Source of the DNA: Gemmatimonadota bacterium
GTDB lineage: Bacteria; Gemmatimonadota; Gemmatimonadetes; Gemmatimonadales; GWC2-71-9
Direction: 5' to 3'
NCBI GenBank assembly: GCA_003220975.1
Contig: QHTX01000117.1
Location: 1-7,421, forward strand
Length of the DNA stretch: 7,421 bases
The position numbers were made by a program, and so were the translations under genes. Shown one piece after another: positions 1 through 6,255 of the stretch; the first letter of the stretch is position 1, and each line of letters starts with the position of its first letter. The notes beneath the pieces were generated by a model. That model saw only the letters and a program-made list of their open reading frames with translations. It did not search any database and was not told where the DNA came from.

Positions 1-889
<889 letters not shown>

Positions 890-893
<4 letters not shown>

Positions 894-985
894 AACAGGC
901 TTGGATGGGCGGCGTCGCACTCGCGACCGCCATGCTCTGCGTCGCGGCGGTGCGATCGCAACCGAGCTGTCGCACGACGTTTTGA
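890..985 (+). CDS. Small signal-peptide-like ORF, possibly the 5' stump of a lost secreted-protein gene
   Basis: A 31-codon ORF starts at an ATG overlapping the activator's stop (ATGA at 890-893), an arrangement typical of translationally coupled genes. It begins MKQAWMGGVALATAMLCV: one lysine, then a hydrophobic stretch of about 15 residues, then a polar AAVRSQPS segment that would suit signal peptidase cleavage. It then stops at TGA (983-985) after only a few residues. I do not recognise a mature domain. Either it is a tiny exported peptide, or more likely the start of a secreted or outer-membrane protein gene truncated by rearrangement. The DNA after the stop loses coding character in all frames. 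Chance occurrence remains possible. Confidence 0.3.
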
Positions 986-1019
986 AGGTCAATCCTTTTG
1001 TCCCGATCGTACTACTCTG

Positions 1020-1079
1020 GATCGGCGCTTTCATTCGGGATCGCTCGATTTTCTTCTGATACGCAATTGAGCGCCGATC
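1020..1079. repeat. Perfect 10-bp inverted repeat with 40-nt spacer in the convergent intergenic region
   Basis: GATCGGCGCT at 1020-1029 is exactly mirrored by AGCGCCGATC at 1070-1079, with a G-T wobble extending the stem by one pair at each end. The spacer is AT-richer than its surroundings. It lies between the rightward sigma-54 gene and the leftward uvrA-permease-tRNA unit, so a bidirectional terminator or RNA stem is conceivable. There is no clear T-tract directly after either arm, and the loop is long for an intrinsic terminator. It could also be the ends of a decayed small element. The stretch 986-1240 otherwise contains only the possible cytochrome relic annotated separately. Confidence 0.4.
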
Positions 1080-1127
1080 TGCGCAGTAATTCGGCACGGA
1101 CATTGGGAGTACGGTTGCGCCCTGTAC

Positions 1128-1213
1128 CGTCGCGTCCGCGATCTCCTGCGGCGAGAGGGGGTGCCCTCGTAGGCGAACATGGGGAAACAACTGCCCTTGG
1201 CAATCACGGGATC
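1128..1213 (-). pseudogene. Possible relic of a class I cytochrome c C-terminal segment, frameshifted
   Basis: On the minus strand, bases 1213-1160 read DPVIAKGSCFPMFAYEGT. After a shift of two bases in the C-run (complement of 1157-1161), bases 1157-1128 read LSPQEIADAT. Joined, these resemble the end of mono-haem c-type cytochromes, where a Met axial ligand lies in a proline-containing loop followed by a GxLSxxEIADV-like helix. No CxxCH haem-attachment motif is visible: the DNA just upstream is the tRNA-Asn gene, and downstream the similarity ends. If real, this is a degraded fragment. It is short and recognised from memory of the family, so chance resemblance in a non-coding stretch is a serious alternative. 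Confidence 0.25.
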
Positions 1214-1240
1214 CACGGCAGGAAAGCTATCGAGGGGAAG

Positions 1241-1313
1241 CTCCCGAGGCAGGACTCGAACCTGCGACCCGCCGGTTAACAGCCGGCTGCTCTACCAGCT
1301 GAGCTACTCGGGA
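1241..1313 (-). tRNA. tRNA-Asn (anticodon GUU)
   Basis: The complement folds as a standard 73-nt cloverleaf. The acceptor stem is TCCCGAG (1313-1307) paired with CTCGGGA (1248-1242), with discriminator G at 1241. The D arm contains GCTC...GAGC. The anticodon arm CCGGC/GCCGG encloses the loop CTGTTAA with anticodon GTT, and the T arm has GCAGG-TTCGAGT-CCTGC. The 3' CCA is not encoded (the next bases read CTT), so CCA must be added enzymatically. The gene follows the EamA permease on the same strand with no gap: its first ten bases overlap the permease coding region. It is probably cotranscribed and released by RNase P cleavage, though its own internal promoter upstream cannot be excluded. Confidence 0.97.
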
Positions 1314-2182
1314 ATGCGTGCGGCCGAAATATCGCGCGCCGGGACCCGCACTTCAACCAGCACCATGCCCGCGAGGATCAGCCCGCCCCCGGCCCACTGC
1401 ATGAGGGCGAGGGTCTCGCCCAGCACGAGCCAGGACGTCACGGCGGCGAACAACGGCTCGCAGCAGAAGATCAAGGCCGCGCGCGCCGTGGACATGTGAC
1501 GCTGAGCCTCGGCCTGGAGCACGAAGGAGACGGTGCTCGCGAACACGACGGTCCACGCGAGCGCAGCGACGAAGGCGGGCGTCCAAACAATTCGTGGACG
1601 CTCGAACAACACGGCGGCGACCGCCGCGAGCACAGCGGTACTCGCGATCTGCATCCACACGAGACGCCGGGCATCGCTGTGGCGGGAGAGCTCGGTGACG
1701 GCCACGATCTGCCCGCCGAAGCAGAGCGCGCAGATCAGGGTGAGGAGGTCGCCGCGGTTCAGCCCTCCGGCGTCCGGGGCGGTGAGGAAGTACATCCCAA
1801 GCCCGGCCACCGCGAGCGCCGCCGCGGTGAACCACGCCGGCCGCTGGCCCAGCACGACGAAGGCGATCACCGGGGCAAGCACGGACGAGATGGCCACGAT
1901 GAACGCCGAGCGGGAAGGCGTGGTGATCACGAGCCCCAGGGTCACGCTGATGAAGCCGACCGCCACGAGCGCGCCGAGCAGCAGGCCGCCGGCGAGCTCC
2001 CGGCCGCGGGGCGGCGGGGTGAAACGGGTCCCCGGTGCGAGCAGCAGCGCCGCGAGCCCGAAGCGAATGGCGAGGAACGCGAACGGCGTCGCGGAGGCGA
2101 GCGCGCTCTTCACCGCCACGAAGCTCGTGCCCCACATCGCCGTCGCAACGAGCAGCGCCAGGTCCGCCTGCCGCCGCGTCAC
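1304..2182 (-). CDS. DMT-superfamily permease, EamA type
   Basis: This 292-residue inner-membrane protein fits the usual length and two-repeat, ten-helix plan of EamA/RhaT drug/metabolite transporters, which export or import small metabolites; the substrate cannot be told. Repeat 1 spans about residues 8-135, with AMWGTSFVAVK in helix 1 and a LGQRP turn before the repeat's last helix. Repeat 2 spans about 145-277, with the family's conserved glutamate in WLVLGETL (about 251-260) and a final helix GGGLILAGMVLVEV. The chosen start is GTG at 2182-2180, which overlaps the uvrA stop as GTGA, implying translational coupling; the frame stays open further upstream only inside uvrA. The short polar tail (RVPARDISAARIPE) ends at a TAG (1306-1304) lying within the tRNA-Asn gene, so the last codons are tRNA acceptor-stem sequence. 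Confidence 0.9.
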   Translation of the reverse strand: MTRRQADLALLVATAMWGTSFVAVKSALASATPFAFLAIRFGLAALLLAPGTRFTPPPRGRELAGGLLLGALVAVGFISVTLGLVITTPSRSAFIVAISSVLAPVIAFVVLGQRPAWFTAAALAVAGLGMYFLTAPDAGGLNRGDLLTLICALCFGGQIVAVTELSRHSDARRLVWMQIASTAVLAAVAAVLFERPRIVWTPAFVAALAWTVVFASTVSFVLQAEAQRHMSTARAALIFCCEPLFAAVTSWLVLGETLALMQWAGGGLILAGMVLVEVRVPARDISAARIPE

Positions 2183-5028
2183 GCGAGGTCCTGCAGGTAC
2201 CGGCCCGTGGGCGATTCCGCCACCTTGGCCACCGCCTCCGGTGTCCCCTCGGCTACGACGCGTCCCCCCGCCTCGCCGGCGCCCGGCCCCAGCTCGACGA
2301 TCCAGTCGGCGCGCTTGATGACGTCGAGGTGATGCTCGATCACGAGCACGCTGTGCCCGGCGTCCACCAGCCGATCGAGCACGCGGCACAGGGTACGCAC
2401 GTCGTCCAGGTGGAGGCCGGTCGTGGGCTCGTCGAGGATGTAGAGCTTGCGGCCCCTCCGTACCTTCGTAAGCGCCAGCTCACGCGCGATCTTGAGGCGC
2501 TGGGCTTCGCCGCCCGACAGCGTGGTGGCGGGCTGGCCCAGCCGGAGGTAGCCGAGCCCCACCTGCTGCAGGTGCCACAGCGTGCGGGCGAGGCGCGGCC
2601 GGCGGTGGAGCCGCTCGAGCGCCTGGTCCACCGTCCACTCGAGCACGTCGTGGATCGAGCTGCCGTGCAGCTTCACCTCCAGCACGTCCTTCTTGAAGCG
2701 TTTTCCCTCGCACACCTCGCATGGCACGAACACGTTGGCGAGGAACACCATCTCGATCAACACGTGCCCCGCGCCCTCGCACGCCTCGCACCGGCCCCCC
2801 CCCGCGACGTTGAACGAGAAGGTGCTCGGCGTGTAGCCGCGCGCGCGCGCCAGCGGCTCGGCGGCGAACAGCGCGCGCAGCTCGTCGAACGCCTTGATGT
2901 AGGTGACCGGGTTGGATCGCGGCGTGCGGCCGATCGGCGCCTGGTCCACGAGCACCACGTCCCTGATCCCTTCCCACCCGTCGAGCGCGCGCACCTCGCC
3001 CACCGACTCGCCCAGATGCTGCTTGGCGCTGTGGCCGCCGCTGAGCCGGGCCTCGAGCTGGTGGAACAAGATGTCGTGCACCAGCGTCGACTTCCCCGAG
3101 CCCGACACGCCGGTGACCGCGGTCAGCGTCCCGAGAGGAATGCGCGCGTCCACGCCGTGCAAGTTGTGCAGCCGGGCACCCCGCATGGTGAGCCAGCCCT
3201 TGGCGGCGCGGCGCGCCGACGGCACGCCGATGCGCTTCTCGCCGGAGAGGTACTGTCCCGTGAGCGTGCCCGCGTCGCGCACGCCCGCCGCCGGGCCCTG
3301 GTAGACGAGCTGGCCGCCGGCTGCGCCGCTCCCCGGCCCCAGCTCGACCATCCAGTCGGCGGCGCGCATCGCGGCGGGATCGTGCTCCACCACCACCACG
3401 GTGTTCCCGGCGTCCGCGAGCCGCCGCAGCAGCTCGAGCAGCCGGTGGGTATCGGCGGGATGCAGCCCGATGGTCGGCTCGTCGAGCACGTACAACGTGT
3501 CCACGAGATGCGACCCCAGGGCGTTCGACAGCGCGATGCGCTGGGCCTCGCCGCCCGACAGGGTGCGCGTGAGCCGGTCGAGCGTGAGGTATCCCAGTCC
3601 CACGTCGTTCACGAACGAGACCCGCGCGCCGAGCTCGGCCAGGATGTGAACGGCCACAGCGCGCTGGAACTGCGTGAGCGTAAGGCCGCTGATCCAGTCG
3701 CGGATGGCACCGGCCGTCAGCCCGGCGACGGCGGCGATCGTCTGGTCGCCCACCTTGACCGCCAACGCCTCCGGCTTGAGCCGCGCGCCACCACACGCCG
3801 GGCAGGTCTTGGCGAGCTGGTACTGCCGCAGGAAGACGCGGATGTACTGCTTGTAGCGCTTCGCTTCGAGTCGCACGAGGAACGGAAACATGCCGAGGAA
3901 GCGCCCGCGCGCGCCGTGCAGCAGGAAGTGCCGGTCGCGCTCGGGCAGGTCGCGCCACGGGGCGTCGAACGGGATCGCGCTGGCGCGCGCCGCCTCGCGC
4001 AGGATGCGGCGCCGGCCCTCGTAGCGGGGCTTGGTCCAGGGGTCGAGCGCGCCGCCGGCCAGGCTGCGGGACGGGTCGGGCACGATGAGCGACTCGTCGT
4101 ACTCGAGCACGGCCCCGAAGCCGTTGCAGCCCGGGCATGCGCCCCGCGGATTGTTGAAGGAGAACAGCGTGGGCACGAGCGCGGACGCGGCGGTGCCGCA
4201 GTGCGAGCAAGTGGGATGCGCCGTGTAGCGGCGCCGGTCGCCGTTCTCGAGCGCCACGGCCACGCCCTCACCCTCGCTGAACGCCGTGGCGACGGCGTCG
4301 GCGAGACGCCCGCGGTTCGCTTCCGAGGCGGGCAGGCGATCGACCACGACCAGCACTTCCCCCGCCTCCCGCACCCGACGCTCGACGTCGGGCCCGTCGA
4401 GTCGCACCACGGCGCCGTCGAGCTGCGCGCGCACGAACCCGGCTGCGCGCAACTGGGCCGCGACTTCCACCTCGGGGCGATGGGCGCTCTGGGGCAGCGG
4501 AAACGTGACGGCAATTGCGGATTGCGGATTTCGGATTGCGGATTGGTCGTCCGGAACTCGATCGTGCAAATCCGCATTCCGCATTCCGCAATCCGCAATC
4601 AGCGCGTCCACGACCTCCTGCACGGTGTCGACCTTGACCTCATGCCCGCACTTCACGCAGGACTGCGTCCCCACCCGGGCCCACAGCAGGCGCAGGAAGT
4701 CGTAGATCTCCGTGGCCGTGCCGACAGTCGAGCGGCTGCTGGTCGTGGGGTTCTTCTGCTCGATCGCCACCGCCGGTGCGATGCCTTCGATCGCGTCCAC
4801 GAGCGGCTTCGGCATCCGCTCGAGGAACTGCTTGGCGTAGGTCGACAGCGACTCGATGTAGCGCCGCTGCCCCTCGGCGTAGAGGGTGTCGAAGGCGAGC
4901 GTGCTCTTGCCCGACCCCGACGGGCCGGTGACCACCGTGAGGGCGCGCCGCGGCAGCTCGACGGTGATCCCCTTGAGATTGTGCTGCCGCGCGTTGCGGA
5001 TGATGACGCGGCCGGGGGCGCTGGGCAT
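2179..5028 (-). CDS. uvrA: Excinuclease ABC subunit A (UvrA), with an in-frame repeat insertion
   Basis: This 949-residue cytoplasmic DNA-damage sensor of nucleotide excision repair would act as a dimer that recognises distorted DNA and loads UvrB. Two ABC ATPase modules are complete: Walker A GPSGSGKS (35-42) and GVSGSGKS (640-647), LSGGEAQR signatures (490-497, 837-844), and Walker B regions LYVLDEPTIGLH (512-523) and LYILDEPTTGLH (862-873). Zinc-module cysteine pairs are C274/C277 with C298/C301, and C747/C750 with C770/C773; further CxxC pairs occur at C124/C127 and C409/C412. The start is the ATG at 5028-5026, because family homology (RVIIRNARQHNLKG) begins just after it. Residues about 144-172 are encoded by a palindromic repeat and have no counterpart in ordinary UvrA. 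Every catalytic motif remains intact, so I expect function. The N-terminal RSTVGTATEIYDFLRLL region resembles a UvrA variant found alongside canonical UvrA in some phyla; a paralogue elsewhere is possible. The gene is coupled to the downstream permease. Confidence 0.97.
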   Translation of the reverse strand: MPSAPGRVIIRNARQHNLKGITVELPRRALTVVTGPSGSGKSTLAFDTLYAEGQRRYIESLSTYAKQFLERMPKPLVDAIEGIAPAVAIEQKNPTTSSRSTVGTATEIYDFLRLLWARVGTQSCVKCGHEVKVDTVQEVVDALIADCGMRNADLHDRVPDDQSAIRNPQSAIAVTFPLPQSAHRPEVEVAAQLRAAGFVRAQLDGAVVRLDGPDVERRVREAGEVLVVVDRLPASEANRGRLADAVATAFSEGEGVAVALENGDRRRYTAHPTCSHCGTAASALVPTLFSFNNPRGACPGCNGFGAVLEYDESLIVPDPSRSLAGGALDPWTKPRYEGRRRILREAARASAIPFDAPWRDLPERDRHFLLHGARGRFLGMFPFLVRLEAKRYKQYIRVFLRQYQLAKTCPACGGARLKPEALAVKVGDQTIAAVAGLTAGAIRDWISGLTLTQFQRAVAVHILAELGARVSFVNDVGLGYLTLDRLTRTLSGGEAQRIALSNALGSHLVDTLYVLDEPTIGLHPADTHRLLELLRRLADAGNTVVVVEHDPAAMRAADWMVELGPGSGAAGGQLVYQGPAAGVRDAGTLTGQYLSGEKRIGVPSARRAAKGWLTMRGARLHNLHGVDARIPLGTLTAVTGVSGSGKSTLVHDILFHQLEARLSGGHSAKQHLGESVGEVRALDGWEGIRDVVLVDQAPIGRTPRSNPVTYIKAFDELRALFAAEPLARARGYTPSTFSFNVAGGGRCEACEGAGHVLIEMVFLANVFVPCEVCEGKRFKKDVLEVKLHGSSIHDVLEWTVDQALERLHRRPRLARTLWHLQQVGLGYLRLGQPATTLSGGEAQRLKIARELALTKVRRGRKLYILDEPTTGLHLDDVRTLCRVLDRLVDAGHSVLVIEHHLDVIKRADWIVELGPGAGEAGGRVVAEGTPEAVAKVAESPTGRYLQDLA
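4514..4599. repeat. 86-bp palindromic element built of 7-bp tandem units, inserted in frame in uvrA
   Basis: The left arm (4514-4546) and the reverse complement of the right arm (4567-4599) match at 29 of 33 positions around a 20-base loop (4547-4566). Each arm is itself a tandem array of a 7-bp unit (ATTGCGG and one-base variants ATTTCGG, AATGCGG), about 4.5 copies. The host DNA around it is far richer in GC and non-repetitive. On the uvrA strand it encodes residues about 144-172, including DQSAIRNPQSAIA and DCGMRNADL, with no stop. It resembles dispersed REP- or MITE-like palindromes normally seen between genes. No transposase and no convincing target duplication are visible, so the exact ends, and hence the true inserted length (which must keep frame), are uncertain. 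Confidence 0.88.
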
Positions 5029-5036
5029 AACCAGCA

Positions 5037-5042
5037 AAGATA
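5037..5042 (-). promoter_or_regulatory. Possible -10 element for a leaderless uvrA transcript
   Basis: On the minus strand TATCTT lies with eight bases between it and the uvrA ATG, the spacing at which transcription would begin at or next to the start codon. No Shine-Dalgarno sequence sits at a useful distance: the nearest purine-rich GGAAGGG is about 18 bases upstream of the ATG. It satisfies the TAnnnT pattern, but no good -35 is seen, only the purine-rich octamer array. Inferred and weak. Confidence 0.25.
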
Positions 5043-5047
5043 ACTGC

Positions 5048-5071
5048 CCTTCCGTCTTTCCGTCCTTCCGT
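5048..5071. repeat. 8-bp tandem array (three copies) in the uvrA/flippase divergent intergenic region
   Basis: CCTTCCGT, CTTTCCGT and CCTTCCGT follow each other without gaps (ACGGAAGG-like on the other strand). The array occupies over a third of the 67-bp region (5029-5095) between the divergent uvrA and membrane-protein genes, and so lies in both promoter regions. It could bind a regulator, contribute a purine-rich uvrA leader, or be a simple-sequence repeat without function. Confidence 0.75.
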
Positions 5072-5095
5072 CGCCGCTGTAGCTTCGCCCCCAGC

Positions 5096-6178
5096 ATGGC
5101 CCTAGCGCTGACCCCGCGACTGCTCCGCCGCGGTTTGGAGCTGTTCGCCCTCATTTCCCTCGCCGGCGTCGGCGGTCTGCTCTTCTATGGCAACAACTTC
5201 CAGGCGTTCGCGGAGGCCCTCTTCAGCCTGCATTGGGGTTGGCTCGTGGTGGGGCTCGGGCTCGCGTCCATGGATTGGATCGGCGGCGGGGCGCGGCTGT
5301 GGGTCGTGGCGCGCCACGTGCACCCCGGAGTCCGCCTGCGCGACATGATCGTCGCGGGCGGGATGAGCGCCTGGGCCGCCTACCTGACGCCGTTCCAGAC
5401 CGGCGCCGGCCCCACGATGATGTGGGCGATGCGGCGCGGCGGCGTGCGGCTGCCCGAAGCGATGACGTCCACGTTCATGACCTTCGTCGCCACGGTCGTC
5501 TTCTTCGCGCTGGCGGGCCCGCTCGCGATCTACCTGGGCGCCGGCAAATCGCTGGCGCAGCACAACGTCGTGCTGGGGATCACGTACTACGGCCTGTTCC
5601 GGACGAGCCTCACGATCTTCGGGATCTTGGGCGTGGTGATGCTCATCGCCATGGTGTTCCCCGCGTGGCTGCGGGACGGCGTGCACTGGCTGGCCGGTCG
5701 GTTGGAGCGCCGCAGTCGCCGCATCGCGGCGCGGATCGAGCAGCTGCGCGGCGGGATCGACCGGGCCCACGAGTGCATCGTGGCGTTCGGCAATCCCAGG
5801 GGCTTGCTCGCACTGTTCTGGGCGGTGCTCCTGTCGGCCCCGTCGCACGCCAACAAGCTGCTCGCGGGGTACGTGGCGTTGCGTGCCCTCGGCATCCCGG
5901 CCAACTTCGTCGATATCCTCTTGTTGCAGACGTTCATCACGTTCCTTCTCTACTTCGCGCCGACCCCGGGGGCGTCGGGGCTCGCCGAGCTGTTGTCGGC
6001 AGCGGTGATGCAGATCTACGTGCGGCGCGAGATCACTGCGACCTACATCCTCATCTGGCGCTTCATCAACAGCTACGCGACGGTGATCGTGGGCTCGCTC
6101 CTGTTCTGGTACTGGCTGCGGCGCGGCCTGATCGGGAAGGAAGAAGTCGTCGCACTGCCGGACGGGGGGGAGACGTAA
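5096..6178 (+). CDS. Flippase-like integral membrane protein (YbhN/UPF0104, LPG-synthase TM-domain family)
   Basis: This 360-residue polytopic membrane protein has about eight hydrophobic segments (roughly 14-31, 47-65, 84-100, 124-147, 168-189, 236-262, 271-288, 316-340). It has the family's two marker regions: the loop after the third segment, YLTPFQTGAGPTMMWAMRRGG (95-115), and APTPGASGLAE (288-298), matching the PTPGGxGxxE pattern of the lysylphosphatidylglycerol synthase TM domain and its soluble-domain-less relatives. The family is linked to lipid or lipid-linked precursor translocation; the substrate is unknown here. A basic amphipathic stretch (about 201-225) forms the large central cytoplasmic loop. 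The start is the ATG at 5096; homology is lost upstream, where the frame runs back into antisense uvrA. No clear Shine-Dalgarno precedes it. It is divergent from uvrA, and the FHA gene follows 77 bases downstream. Confidence 0.9.
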   Translation: MALALTPRLLRRGLELFALISLAGVGGLLFYGNNFQAFAEALFSLHWGWLVVGLGLASMDWIGGGARLWVVARHVHPGVRLRDMIVAGGMSAWAAYLTPFQTGAGPTMMWAMRRGGVRLPEAMTSTFMTFVATVVFFALAGPLAIYLGAGKSLAQHNVVLGITYYGLFRTSLTIFGILGVVMLIAMVFPAWLRDGVHWLAGRLERRSRRIAARIEQLRGGIDRAHECIVAFGNPRGLLALFWAVLLSAPSHANKLLAGYVALRALGIPANFVDILLLQTFITFLLYFAPTPGASGLAELLSAAVMQIYVRREITATYILIWRFINSYATVIVGSLLFWYWLRRGLIGKEEVVALPDGGET

Positions 6179-6202
6179 GCTAAGTTTCCTTGCGCGGTTA
6201 CG

Positions 6203-6241
6203 GAGCCGGGCGTAACTTCCTCGGCGCTGGCTTTCCGGCTC
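6203..6241. repeat. 7-bp inverted repeat between the flippase and FHA genes
   Basis: GAGCCGG (6203-6209) and CCGGCTC (6235-6241) are complementary across a 25-base spacer, and the right arm abuts the FHA gene's ribosome-binding site. It might be an RNA stem affecting read-through or translation of the FHA gene. There is no T-tract, so it is not a typical intrinsic terminator, and a 7-bp match can arise by chance. Confidence 0.2.
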
Positions 6242-6246
6242 AGGAG
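6242..6246 (+). promoter_or_regulatory. Ribosome-binding site of the FHA gene
   Basis: AGGAG lies nine bases before the ATG at 6256. It fixes that start and is one of the few clear Shine-Dalgarno sequences in the window; uvrA and the flippase gene lack one. Confidence 0.75.
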
Positions 6247-6255
6247 CCCCCCTAG

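Noticed and set aside
998..1279. 93-codon plus-strand ORF running from the intergenic region into the tRNA
   Set aside because: No domain, no good start or RBS, arginine/serine-rich composition, and it runs through the antisense of tRNA-Asn.
2183..2389. N-terminal extension of the permease into uvrA
   Set aside because: The extension is Arg/Gly-rich off-frame uvrA sequence; the GTG overlapping the uvrA stop begins just before the first transmembrane helix and gives the normal family length.
2480..4210. Long minus-strand ORF in another frame within uvrA
   Set aside because: Its translation is almost pure Arg/Ala/Gly/Pro low complexity, as expected for an off-frame reading of GC-rich DNA, and it overlaps the true uvrA frame completely.
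4514..4599. CRISPR-like array (repeated short units in uvrA)
   Set aside because: The units are 7 bp, contiguous and arranged as a palindrome; there are no spacers of constant length and no cas genes.
2035..5043. A 1002-codon plus-strand ORF lying antisense across uvrA
   Set aside because: It is a GC-driven mirror frame. uvrA on the other strand has every family motif, while this translation is an Arg/His/Ala-rich string with no recognisable domain.
4886..5095. N-terminal extension of the flippase-like protein by 70 codons
   Set aside because: The extension is antisense to the uvrA Walker A region and carries no family similarity; the ATG at 5096 gives the usual family length and leaves a separate divergent promoter region.
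5029..5154. N-terminal extension of UvrA by 42 codons
   Set aside because: It would translate the octamer array and overlap the start of the divergent membrane-protein gene; UvrA homology begins directly after the ATG at 5028.
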